Below, in pieces: positions 7,468-14,189 of a stretch of 14,570 bases of DNA. The notes under the pieces are model-generated. The model saw only the letters and a program-made list of their open reading frames with translations, ran no database searches and was not told where the DNA came from. How positions within the stretch are numbered: the first letter of the stretch is position 1; each line of letters begins with the position of its first letter. This DNA is from Butyricicoccus_A sp964513445 (GTDB lineage: Bacteria; Bacillota; Clostridia; Oscillospirales; Butyricicoccaceae), in contig CAZEMM010000049.1 in the NCBI GenBank assembly GCA_964513445.1, forward strand, positions 1 to 14,570. The letters run 5' to 3'. The translations under genes were made by a program, and so were the position numbers.

Positions 7468-10463
7468 GGCTGCTCCTCTGCCTGCCGGAGCAGCGCAATC
7501 AGTTCCTCCATTTCAACCGGTTTGGAATAATAAAAGCCCTGATGGTACATAACTGTATACTGCTTGAGGCAGTCCAGCACCTGCTGGTTTTCTACGCCCT
7601 CTATGCACACGCGCATGCCCAGCTCGTGTGCGCACCGCGTCAGCGCGCCGACCACCTCGTGGCTGCGCTTATGCGAGAGCATCTGTGAGACAAATGACGG
7701 CGTTACCTTCATAATATCCGCCGGCAGATCAGCCAGCATCTCCAGCGCCGCTCCCGCCGAGCTGAAATCATCAATGGCAATCATTATGCCGCGCGAGCGG
7801 AAGAAGGTCAGCTCACGCCGCAGCAGATCAGGCGCGAGATTCCAGCAGCTGTCCGTCAGCTCCAGGCACAGCTGCGACGGCGGGAAACCGGTCTCCTGCA
7901 GCGCGTTCATAACGCTGTCGCGAAACTCGGTGCGTTCAAACTGTGTCGCCGCCACATTGATGTGCAGCGAAAACGCCGGTATCAGCTCGCGCACACGCAC
8001 AGCATCCGCAAGCGACTGCCGGATGACCCAGCTTCCCAGCTCGAAGATGCAAAAATCCTCCTCCAGCCACGGGATAAACCGATCGGGCAACACGATGCCG
8101 TCCGCATCCTTCCAGCGCACCAGCGCCTCCATGCCGGTGATGCCGCCGTCCTCCGCCCGCACGATAGGCTGATAGCACAGGAAAAAGCCATCGCAGCCGT
8201 TCAAGACGCTCCGATAGATGGCCGCGCGCTGCCGCTGCTCGCGCTCGTCGCTGCGCAGCATCCGGTTGTGGAAAAAGACCAGCTGGCCCTGCTGCTGTCT
8301 GGACTGCGCCAGCGCATGCGCCGCGCCGCTGTTGATGGCGTTTTCATTGTTGTCCATCCCTGCAAACAGAAACGCGCCGCCCGCCGTATGCAGCGTAATG
8401 TGCGAATCGCGAACCTGAATGCCGTGCCGTGCCATGCGCTGAATATCCTGATACAGGCTTGACGCGGTCTCCTCCAACATGTCCGACGTGCAGATGCCAA
8501 AGACCGCGCCTTCCAGACGGAACAGGTCGCCGCGCGCGCCCAGAAGGCGCTGTACCTCCTCACCGAAGCGCCGCAGCACGGTATCGCCCGCCGCATGTCC
8601 GTAGAGCAGGTTGACGTTGCCAAACATCTCCAGCCCGATCATCATGACGAGCGCATGCTTCCGGCTGTGCCGCAGTATACGAATCTGATTCAAAAACGCG
8701 CGGTTGTTGCGCAGGTTGGTTACCGTGTCGACGCCGTCGATGACGCCGTGATTGGTGATGGTTCCGCAGAACAGATCGGATTCGCCGTCCCTGCCACGCA
8801 CCACCACGCCCTGGCAGGTGCAGATGACATACTGTCCGCTTTTATTGCGCACGCGATATTCCAGATCGTGGCGCGTCGCGTTGCCGCTGAAAACATCGTC
8901 GATACTGGTTGCGTACATCTCGCGGTCATCCGGATGGATCAGACCCATCCAGATCGCGCCTGCGTCATACATGTATTCATCCGGCAGGCCGAAGCAGTCC
9001 ACCGCGCTTTTGGACCAGCGTGAGACATTGCTTTTCATGTTGCACAAGAACAGATATTTGTCCGGCATCGCCTCGGAAAACACTGCAAACGTGCGGTCGT
9101 CCAGCAGGCTTTTATCCAGCTGCTTGGGCGCATGCGCGACGACCGACTCCGCGCCGAGCACAGGCGCGCGCTCTGCGCGCTCTGCGCGCGCGGAGTTGCA
9201 GAAGCCGTCATAATACCGCTTTTTATCCGAATACATCGCGGCCTCGGCGCGCCGCACAACCGCCTCAAGGAGCTTCGGCGCGCGCTCCCACGCGCTGCCG
9301 ATCGCAGCCATCGGGCGCTCCTGCGCATCCAGCCGATCGCGCAGCCGTTTGACCTGCGCGTCAAATTCCTCGCGCTCTATATTTTCAAATACCAGCACGA
9401 ACTCGTCACCGCTGATGCGATAGCAGCGCTCCTGACCAAACAGGTCGGTCAGCAGCATCGCAAACGCCTGCAAATATTCGTCGCCCTTGCGGTGTCCGTA
9501 GGTGTCGTTCATATATTTCAGGCCGTTGACGTCGGCGAAGATCGCGCCGACCGCGTGCGGCTGCATCTCCTTCGCGTAGGTGTCGCACAGCGCATTGTAG
9601 GCAAAGCGGTTGCGCAGCTCGGTCAGCGCGTCGTTATTGCAGTAGAATTCCAGCTGCTGCTGGTATTTGATCCTTCCGATATAGCTGTCGTGAACATCGC
9701 GCGAATACATAAGCATGAGCTGGTTGTCATCGGTGTAATCCTCCGCGCGTATCAGCTCGGAGGCGACCCAGCGGAAGTCCGCTTCCATGCGCCTGCGGAA
9801 CAGGAAGTGCAGATGTGTCTTATTCTCGCGCACCCGTTTCCTCAGCTCATCCCGATTGAAAAACGCAAAATACTGCTGCAAATCGTCCGGATGGACATGT
9901 CCGGTCTCAGCAAAGCCACGCCACCAATCGGATATGCGATCGGAATAGCCGTCCGCCTTCGTGCCCTCGCCGTGCGGCAGCGTAATGACTGTAAACGCAT
10001 CGGTCGTCAGATTGATTTTCAGGATCAAATAGAACCCGTCCGCCAGCGCATGCATCGCTTCCTGCTCCATGCGCAGCTTCTTGTGCATCGGTCGCCAGGT
10101 AAACGATACCCACGGCGCGCGCTGCTCGTCATATGTGTTCGGCACGGTCATCTCAAACAGCGTCCACACGTACTGGCCGCCCTGCCTGCTGCGAAACCGC
10201 CCCGTATAGATGCGCTCTCCCGATGCAATATACGCGCGCAGCATCGGCAGGTCGACAAACGTTGCGCACGTCTGCGCATCGTCCGCGTAGATCTCTCCCG
10301 CCTCCAGCAGACTCTGCTGATACTGCACAATCGAAGGCATAGCAAACAGGCCGTACGATCCGTCGGCCTTTATCAGCTCATATTCTCCTGTTTGCAGGTT
10401 GACCCTGGCCGCCCAAAGCAGGCGGTCCCAATAGGCCTCCAGCAATCTATTCTTTCCCTCCAT
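7464..10463 (-). CDS. PAS-GGDEF-PAS-GGDEF(degenerate)-EAL cyclic-di-GMP protein
   Basis: A 999-residue soluble signalling protein with no membrane segment. The N-terminus (1-265) looks like two PAS-like sensor modules ('RWVASELIRAEDYTDD' closes the second). A GGDEF domain follows (about 275-420): 'DVNGLKYMNDTYGH' and SGDEF at 351-355; the RxxD inhibitory site is absent. A PAS_3-like domain lies at about 465-575 (IHPDDRE). A second GGDEF domain (about 578-735) is degenerate, with EGAVF at 651-655. The EAL domain (about 750-995) keeps E779, N836, E868, D898, D899, K919, E955 and Q975, but KID is KVT (T921) and ELTE is ELTD. Cyclase activity is plausible (SGDEF is a tolerated variant) and phosphodiesterase activity uncertain. 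ATG at 10463 has AGGAG 8 nt upstream. Its stop overlaps the barnase start, so it heads a coupled operon; tandem promoter-like repeats lie upstream. Confidence 0.93.
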   Translation of the reverse strand: MEGKNRLLEAYWDRLLWAARVNLQTGEYELIKADGSYGLFAMPSIVQYQQSLLEAGEIYADDAQTCATFVDLPMLRAYIASGERIYTGRFRSRQGGQYVWTLFEMTVPNTYDEQRAPWVSFTWRPMHKKLRMEQEAMHALADGFYLILKINLTTDAFTVITLPHGEGTKADGYSDRISDWWRGFAETGHVHPDDLQQYFAFFNRDELRKRVRENKTHLHFLFRRRMEADFRWVASELIRAEDYTDDNQLMLMYSRDVHDSYIGRIKYQQQLEFYCNNDALTELRNRFAYNALCDTYAKEMQPHAVGAIFADVNGLKYMNDTYGHRKGDEYLQAFAMLLTDLFGQERCYRISGDEFVLVFENIEREEFDAQVKRLRDRLDAQERPMAAIGSAWERAPKLLEAVVRRAEAAMYSDKKRYYDGFCNSARAERAERAPVLGAESVVAHAPKQLDKSLLDDRTFAVFSEAMPDKYLFLCNMKSNVSRWSKSAVDCFGLPDEYMYDAGAIWMGLIHPDDREMYATSIDDVFSGNATRHDLEYRVRNKSGQYVICTCQGVVVRGRDGESDLFCGTITNHGVIDGVDTVTNLRNNRAFLNQIRILRHSRKHALVMMIGLEMFGNVNLLYGHAAGDTVLRRFGEEVQRLLGARGDLFRLEGAVFGICTSDMLEETASSLYQDIQRMARHGIQVRDSHITLHTAGGAFLFAGMDNNENAINSGAAHALAQSRQQQGQLVFFHNRMLRSDEREQRQRAAIYRSVLNGCDGFFLCYQPIVRAEDGGITGMEALVRWKDADGIVLPDRFIPWLEEDFCIFELGSWVIRQSLADAVRVRELIPAFSLHINVAATQFERTEFRDSVMNALQETGFPPSQLCLELTDSCWNLAPDLLRRELTFFRSRGIMIAIDDFSSAGAALEMLADLPADIMKVTPSFVSQMLSHKRSHEVVGALTRCAHELGMRVCIEGVENQQVLDCLKQYTVMYHQGFYYSKPVEMEELIALLRQAEEQP
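9166..9191. repeat. 9-bp in-frame tandem repeat within the c-di-GMP gene
   Basis: GCGCGCTCT occurs twice in tandem (9166-9174, 9175-9183) followed by a partial third copy. On the coding strand this writes the repeated ERA triplet of the linker 'ARAERAERAP' between the first GGDEF domain and the central PAS domain. Gain or loss of a unit would change linker length by three residues and keep the frame. Confidence 0.6.
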
Positions 10464-10495
10464 GCAAAGGCTCCTGTTTGTTCAGATAATTTATT

Positions 10496-10562
10496 ACGTT
10501 ATACTATACCACTTATGTTATGCTATACCATTTACGTTATATTATACCACATTATACCACAT
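10496..10562 (-). repeat. 19-bp tandem repeats carrying extended -10-like boxes
   Basis: Three 19-bp units (10496-10514, 10515-10533, 10534-10552) plus a half unit (10553-10562), each close to ACGTTATACTATACCACTT. On the minus strand each gives TGGTATA, at 10505-10511, 10524-10530, 10543-10549 and 10553-10559, that is 19, 19 and 10 bp apart, roughly whole helical turns. Two of them read TGGTATAAT, an extended -10 promoter element. They lie 33-99 bp upstream of the c-di-GMP gene start. Confidence 0.8.
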
Positions 10563-10579
10563 CCTGTAGCTCTTTGCCA
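10541..10579 (-). promoter_or_regulatory. Probable promoter(s) of the c-di-GMP/barnase/barstar operon
   Basis: On the minus strand two extended -10 elements TGGTATAAT (10551-10559 and 10541-10549) lie in the repeat array. The upstream one has a poor -35 (TGGCAA, 10574-10579) at 17-bp spacing; the TG extension may compensate. Which box is used cannot be told from sequence. Confidence 0.55.
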
Positions 10580-10695
10580 CATTATTAACAAAGCATTTCA
10601 AAAACTTTATGAGAATTTGTAAAAAAAAAATAAAGCATAATTACAAGCTGTAGAACAAGCAAGCTGTCCTTGCGGTGGTTTTGTCGAAATATAAA
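10580..10695. other. AT-rich divergent intergenic segment
   Basis: This is the gene-free part between the operon promoter repeats and the crcB promoter. It holds a run of ten A (10621-10630) and a direct repeat of CAAGCTGT (about 10644 and 10660). The A-tract could act as an UP-like or bent element. No coding sequence or known RNA element was recognised. Confidence 0.4.
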
Positions 10696-10724
10696 TTGAA
10701 AGCGGGCGTCTTGGATGATATAAT
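10696..10724 (+). promoter_or_regulatory. Sigma-A-type promoter of crcB
   Basis: TTGAAA (10696-10701) and a perfect TATAAT (10719-10724) with a 17-bp spacer. Predicted transcription start near 10731, giving a leader of only about 37 nt. Confidence 0.8.
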
Positions 10725-10767
10725 GGGTGCAGTCAGCTGAACGTTATTTACAGGGGGCAAAACCGTT

Positions 10768-11118
10768 ATGGGATTTTTGTATGTGGGAATCGGCGGCGCC
10801 ATCGGCTCTATGCTGCGTTACGCCATCAGTTGCTTACCGTATAAACAACCGTTTCCGCTGCTTACGCTGGCAACCAATATCTGCGGTGCATTTCTGATTG
10901 GATATATAGCGGGGCTGGCCTCCAAGCGGAATCTTTCCGGCAATGCACTGCTGCTGCTGAAAACCGGTCTGTGCGGGGGCTTTACCACGTTTTCCACCTT
11001 TTCATTAGAGGCATATACACTGATGCAGAACGGGCAGTACGGGTATATGTCGGCCTATGTTTTGTTCAGTATTTTCGGATGTCTGATCGGAATTTGGGGC
11101 GGAATGAAGCTTGCCTGA
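10768..11118 (+). CDS. crcB: CrcB/Fluc fluoride channel
   Basis: A 116-residue membrane protein that exports fluoride as a dual-topology dimer. Family hallmarks are all present: the N-terminal 'GGAIGSMLRYAIS' motif, the conserved Asn in 'TLATNICGAF' (about residue 37), and the phenylalanine box 'GGFTTFSTFSLE' in the third of four transmembrane helices. Only one copy is in the window, so it would act as a homodimer unless a second gene lies elsewhere; many Bacillota carry two. ATG at 10768 has AGGGGG 10 nt upstream. It stands alone between its own promoter and a strong terminator. The leader is too short for a fluoride riboswitch and none was recognised. Confidence 0.95.
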   Translation: MGFLYVGIGGAIGSMLRYAISCLPYKQPFPLLTLATNICGAFLIGYIAGLASKRNLSGNALLLLKTGLCGGFTTFSTFSLEAYTLMQNGQYGYMSAYVLFSIFGCLIGIWGGMKLA

Positions 11119-11136
11119 TAATGCTGATATAAGACA

Positions 11137-11174
11137 GAAGCCGTATGAGATGCGCTCCCATACGGCTTCGTTTT
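11137..11174 (+). terminator. Intrinsic terminator of crcB
   Basis: GAAGCCGTATG (11137-11147) and CATACGGCTTC (11159-11169) form a perfect 11-bp stem, followed by GTTTT. It starts 18 nt after the crcB stop codon. On the minus strand the stem is followed by a less U-rich tail, so it may only partly stop the converging lipoprotein transcript, for which no other terminator is visible. Confidence 0.88.
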
Positions 11175-11250
11175 GTGTGTTGTTTAACCATCTGCTTCCT
11201 AACACGTGCCGCCTGCATGTTTATGCTTCGGGTATCTTCCAACGCTGCCG

Positions 11251-12120
11251 TTACCGCCGCTTGAGATAATCCTTGAGGGAAATCCACGTGCAGTCGATGG
11301 TCTGATAGGTCTGTCCGTTGGCATCGCGAAGCGCGGTCTGTATCAGGTTGTCGCCGGAATAGGTGCGCGATTCATGGCTGGTGATCGTGCCGTTCTGGTC
11401 GTACTGTGTCAGCTCGATCTGATGTCCCTGTTCGTCAAACTGCGCCTCGGTCGACGAGCTGACCTCGCCCGCTTTGTCTGTCGTAATCGAACGGATGGCG
11501 TTTCCGCTGCCGTCATATTCATACACCGTCATATAGACGGAGGAATCGGCGGCGGAGGTGAACGTCGTGCTGAGCAGCAGGCCGTTCCCGTATTCCGACT
11601 GGATGTGCTCCAGCTCCGCGCCGTCCGCGTCGTAATTGGTCTGGCGCAACACATTGCCGTCGATGTCATAATCGTATTCGGTATAGCTGCCCGCCGTGCC
11701 GTCCGCGTTCGTGCAGGCGCGCCGGATGACGTTTCCCGCCTTGTCATAGTCGATGTCGACGGTGTAGTCTTGCGTGACCGTGCCGTCCGTATCGACGGTG
11801 GAATGCATCTCGCGGATACAGCGGCCGTCGCTGTCATAGTCATATTCGATCTGCTCGATGCTGTTGTCGCTCGCGTACAGGCTGGCGCGCGTCCTGTTGC
11901 CGTCTGCATCGTAATCATACGATGTATACGCGCCGTTTGCCGCCATCTCTTCAATGCATACGTCGATGTCCGGAATGTCCTGCACCGTTTCATCAGTCTG
12001 TTCGCCGGCGGCAGAGCCGTCCGACGCTTGATCTGCCGCCGCATCGTCCGGCGCGGACGCGCGGCATGCGGTCAGTCCCAGCAGCAATACGAGCAGCAGG
12101 GCAACGTGTGCGTGTTTCAT
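11251..12120 (-). CDS. YD-repeat (RHS-like) lipoprotein of unknown function
   Basis: A 289-residue predicted lipoprotein. Residues 1-18 are a hydrophobic signal and LTAC is the lipobox, lipidated at C19. An acidic, Ala/Ser-rich linker (20-60) leads to about seven YD-type repeats (about 68-270) of the pattern Y-D-x-x-G-N-x-x-x, for example YDYDADGNRTR, YDYDSDGRCIR, IDYDKAGNVIR, YDYDIDGNVLR and YEYDGSGNAIR. Such repeats form beta-strands, as in RHS and YD-repeat shells, but there is no RHS core motif and no toxin domain at the C-terminus. It is the last gene of the hydrolase-DUF3006 operon: GGAGG lies 7 nt before ATG, 89 nt after the DUF3006 stop. It probably sits on the outer membrane face and binds something; nothing shows what. 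Confidence 0.85.
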   Translation of the reverse strand: MKHAHVALLLVLLLGLTACRASAPDDAAADQASDGSAAGEQTDETVQDIPDIDVCIEEMAANGAYTSYDYDADGNRTRASLYASDNSIEQIEYDYDSDGRCIREMHSTVDTDGTVTQDYTVDIDYDKAGNVIRRACTNADGTAGSYTEYDYDIDGNVLRQTNYDADGAELEHIQSEYGNGLLLSTTFTSAADSSVYMTVYEYDGSGNAIRSITTDKAGEVSSSTEAQFDEQGHQIELTQYDQNGTITSHESRTYSGDNLIQTALRDANGQTYQTIDCTWISLKDYLKRR

Positions 12121-12209
12121 ACTTCATCCTCCTCGGTTTCCTCCGTCAGCTGTGCGGTCAGCTTCGCCTGCCGCGACAGCACATGCCAGGCCCGCGCCAA
12201 GCTAGTCTT

Positions 12210-12416
12210 TTATTTTCCGCGCATGCGGTCGAGCCGCTGCTGTAAGCGTGCGCGGCGCGCCTGCGCCGCCGCGCGGTCGATCGAACGGATCGTGCCGTCC
12301 GCGATTTCCACGACGTCGCCGCACTCGAGGCCGTCCACCGCGCGCACGTCGCGCATGCCGTCGTCCGTCTCGACCGTGGCAATGCCGTTTTCAATGCGGT
12401 CTACAATACCCTTCAT
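12210..12416 (-). CDS. DUF3006 family small protein
   Basis: A 68-residue protein starting 'MKGIVDRIENGIATVETDDG', the signature of DUF3006: a small beta-rich fold followed by a charged helix (RRARLQQRLDRMRGK). In Bacillota this family is commonly encoded beside ComEC-like metallo-beta-lactamase-fold proteins, and the same holds here: its ATG overlaps the hydrolase TGA (ATGA), so translation is coupled. No function is established. After its TAA the same reading frame stays open for 30 more codons up to a TGA that overlaps the start of the lipoprotein gene (see findings). Confidence 0.85.
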   Translation of the reverse strand: MKGIVDRIENGIATVETDDGMRDVRAVDGLECGDVVEIADGTIRSIDRAAAQARRARLQQRLDRMRGK

Positions 12417-13303
12417 GCCGCAACATCAACCTTTCCGTTGTCCATGGTCAGCACGACTGTGCCGTCCTTTGCCGTTTCAAAAATCTGCGTGCCCAGCGGT
12501 TCCAGCAGGTCGAAGATCTCCTCGTCCGGCAGGCCGTAGGAATTGCCCTCGGCGTAGGAGATGACGGCGTAATCCGGCAAGGCCGCATCGATAAAGTCCG
12601 GACAGGAGCCGGTGCGTGAACCGTGATGTGTCACCTTGAGAATGTCGCAGTCGAGTAGCGCGGGGCTGCGCTGCACCATATCCTCCTCAACGGCGCGCAC
12701 CGTGTCGCCGGTAAACAGCGCGCTGCATCCGCCCGCGTCCAGCCGCACGACGAGCGACCATGCGTTGGGATCGCTGCCGTAGGTCTTGTCGCTGTCCGGC
12801 CCCGGCGCGAGTACGGTCAGCGTGGCGTCGGTGTCCGGCAACTGGATGGTGTCCCCGATGCTCGGGCATTGCGGCACAATGCCCTCCGCGTCAATGGCAT
12901 CCAGCAGCTTTTCATAGATGCGCGTGTCCATCGCGATGTCTGACATATAGATGGCATCCACGTCACAGGCCGCAAATACATCAACCAGTCCGCCGATGTG
13001 ATCCTCATGTGGATGGGAGGCAATGACGGCGTCCAGTCGGGTGATGCCCTGCTGCTCCAGATAGTCCACGACGGTATCTCCCGCCTCCTGCGTGCCGCCG
13101 TCAATGAGCACCGCGCTGCCGCCCGCGCGGATGAGCGCGGCGTCGCCTTGCCCGACGTCGATAAAGTGGATGGCCGCCTCCGCGTCCGCTGCGGCCGGCT
13201 GCGCCGCCGGCGCGTCAGTATTCGGCATCTCAAGCTGTGTGCCAAACAGCAGCGCGCCGCACAGCACGATGAGCGGGATGAGATACTTGCGAATTGCTTT
13301 CAT
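12413..13303 (-). CDS. Signal-anchored ComEC-like metallo-beta-lactamase-fold hydrolase
   Basis: A 296-residue protein related to the C-terminal MBL domain of ComEC/Rec2. Residues 6-22 form a hydrophobic signal or anchor, without lipobox. A short Ala/Pro linker leads to 'IHFIDVGQGDAALI' (45-58), LIDGG (66-70), the metal-binding motif S-HPHEDH-IGG (H97, H99, D101, H102), TGDT (198-201, D200) and THHGS (225-229). Metal ligands are complete, so hydrolase activity, perhaps on nucleic acid or phosphodiester substrates, is plausible outside the membrane. The usual YGHP near the C-terminus reads YGLP. The start at 13303 is chosen because AAGGAG lies 6 nt upstream and the longer frame to 13399 would begin upstream of the promoter. 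First gene of an operon with DUF3006 and the YD lipoprotein. Confidence 0.92.
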   Translation of the reverse strand: MKAIRKYLIPLIVLCGALLFGTQLEMPNTDAPAAQPAAADAEAAIHFIDVGQGDAALIRAGGSAVLIDGGTQEAGDTVVDYLEQQGITRLDAVIASHPHEDHIGGLVDVFAACDVDAIYMSDIAMDTRIYEKLLDAIDAEGIVPQCPSIGDTIQLPDTDATLTVLAPGPDSDKTYGSDPNAWSLVVRLDAGGCSALFTGDTVRAVEEDMVQRSPALLDCDILKVTHHGSRTGSCPDFIDAALPDYAVISYAEGNSYGLPDEEIFDLLEPLGTQIFETAKDGTVVLTMDNGKVDVAA

Positions 13304-13309
13304 AGCGTA

Positions 13310-13315
13310 CTCCTT
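13310..13315 (-). promoter_or_regulatory. Shine-Dalgarno site fixing the MBL hydrolase start
   Basis: AAGGAG on the minus strand, 6 nt before ATG at 13303. It rules in favour of this start over the in-frame one at 13399. Confidence 0.8.
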
Positions 13316-13337
13316 CGTCTGATCGTTTGTGCTATCT

Positions 13338-13366
13338 ATTATACTATCAAATCCGGCGCGATGCAA
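13338..13366 (-). promoter_or_regulatory. Sigma-A-type promoter of the MBL-DUF3006-lipoprotein operon
   Basis: On the minus strand TTGCAT (13361-13366) and a perfect TATAAT (13338-13343) are 17 bp apart, about 35 bp upstream of the start codon. The -35 is weak. Confidence 0.65.
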
Positions 13367-13402
13367 TCGCAGCACACGGGGCGAAAAGCGCCAAAACATG
13401 GC

Positions 13403-13431
13403 TTGACGGCGCGAAACAGGTCTGTTATGAT
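13403..13431 (+). promoter_or_regulatory. Sigma-A-type promoter of azlCD
   Basis: TTGACG (13403-13408) and TATGAT (13426-13431) with a 17-bp spacer, each five of six to consensus. The leader to the azlC start would be about 30 nt. It diverges from the hydrolase promoter, with 36 bp between the two -35 boxes. Confidence 0.75.
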
Positions 13432-13457
13432 AGCAAATAGCAGTGTTCTACGGAAAC

Positions 13458-13462
13458 GAGGG
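13458..13462 (+). promoter_or_regulatory. Shine-Dalgarno site fixing the azlC start
   Basis: GAGGG lies 7 nt before ATG at 13470. The alternative in-frame GTG at 13443 has no such site and lies at the transcription start. Confidence 0.7.
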
Positions 13463-13469
13463 AAATGCA

Positions 13470-14189
13470 ATGAAGAAGGAAAATGCCGCATGGTTCCGGC
13501 GCGGCATGAAAAACGGGATTCCCATTGCGCTGGGGTATTTTGCCGTGGCGTTTACACTGGGCATTGCGGCGCGGCGCGCGGGGCTGACGGCAATGCAGGG
13601 CGCGCTGGCCAGCGTGACGACGGTTGCCAGCGCGGGAGAATATGCCGGCTTTACGGTCATCGAGGCGGGCGCGACGTATGCGGAGATGGCGGTTATGATG
13701 CTGGTCATCAACGCGCGCTATATGCTCATGTCCTGCTCGCTCAGCCAGAAGCTCGCGCCCGATCTGCCGCTGTGGCATCGGCTGCTGGTCGGCTGGGGCG
13801 TGACGGATGAGATATTCGGCGTGTCGGTGTGCGTGCCGGACACGCTGAACCCGTGGTATAACTACGGCATGATGGCGATTTCCATCCCGAGCTGGACGAT
13901 TGGTACATATTTGGGCATCGCGATGGGCAACGTCATGCCGCTGCGCGCGGTCAGCGCGCTGAGCGTCGGACTGTACGGCATGTTTCTGGCGATCATCATT
14001 CCGCCCTCTCGTAAAAATAAGGTGGTTGCGGGTCTGGTCATCGTGTCCATGGCGGCGAGCCTTGCGGCATCCAGGCTGCCGGTCCTCTGCGATATATCCG
14101 CGGGTATGCGCACGATTTTGCTGACGGTGTTAATCGCGGGTGCAGCGGCGATCCTGTTCCCGGTCAAGGAGGATACATATGACGCGTAA
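13470..14189 (+). CDS. azlC: AzlC family branched-chain amino acid exporter, large subunit
   Basis: A 239-residue polytopic membrane protein, the large subunit of the AzlCD (LIV-E type) exporter family that removes branched-chain amino acids or their analogues from the cell. Family marks are the N-terminal 'FRRGMKNGIPIALGYFAVAF', the central 'NARYMLMSCSLS' and 'GWGVTDEIF', followed by several hydrophobic helices to the C-terminus. Length is normal for the family. It overlaps azlD by 11 nt, and the AzlD ribosome-binding site lies within its last codons, so the pair is translationally coupled. No Lrp-type regulator gene is adjacent in the window. Substrate is inferred from family only. Confidence 0.93.
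   Translation: MKKENAAWFRRGMKNGIPIALGYFAVAFTLGIAARRAGLTAMQGALASVTTVASAGEYAGFTVIEAGATYAEMAVMMLVINARYMLMSCSLSQKLAPDLPLWHRLLVGWGVTDEIFGVSVCVPDTLNPWYNYGMMAISIPSWTIGTYLGIAMGNVMPLRAVSALSVGLYGMFLAIIIPPSRKNKVVAGLVIVSMAASLAASRLPVLCDISAGMRTILLTVLIAGAAAILFPVKEDTYDA

Noticed and set aside
10496..10562. CRISPR array
   Set aside because: The 19-bp units are contiguous without spacers and are degenerate; no cas gene is present.
9132..10622. 496-codon plus-strand open frame
   Set aside because: It is fully antisense to the c-di-GMP gene, whose frame shows clear domain motifs. The antisense product is Arg/Gln/His-rich with no recognisable domain, a common by-product of GC-rich coding sequence.
10580..10767. 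Fluoride riboswitch before crcB
   Set aside because: No crcB-motif elements were found, and the consensus promoter leaves only about 37 nt of leader.
11251..12120. RHS polymorphic toxin
   Set aside because: It has YD-like repeats but is short, has a lipobox, lacks the RHS core motif and a C-terminal toxin domain, and has no adjacent immunity gene.
11206..12564. 452-codon plus-strand open frame
   Set aside because: It runs antisense across the lipoprotein, DUF3006 and part of the hydrolase genes, has no ribosome-binding site and no recognised family.
13304..13399. Upstream in-frame start for the MBL hydrolase at 13399
   Set aside because: It lies upstream of the predicted promoter and would precede a signal anchor with 32 unrelated residues. 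AAGGAG supports 13303.
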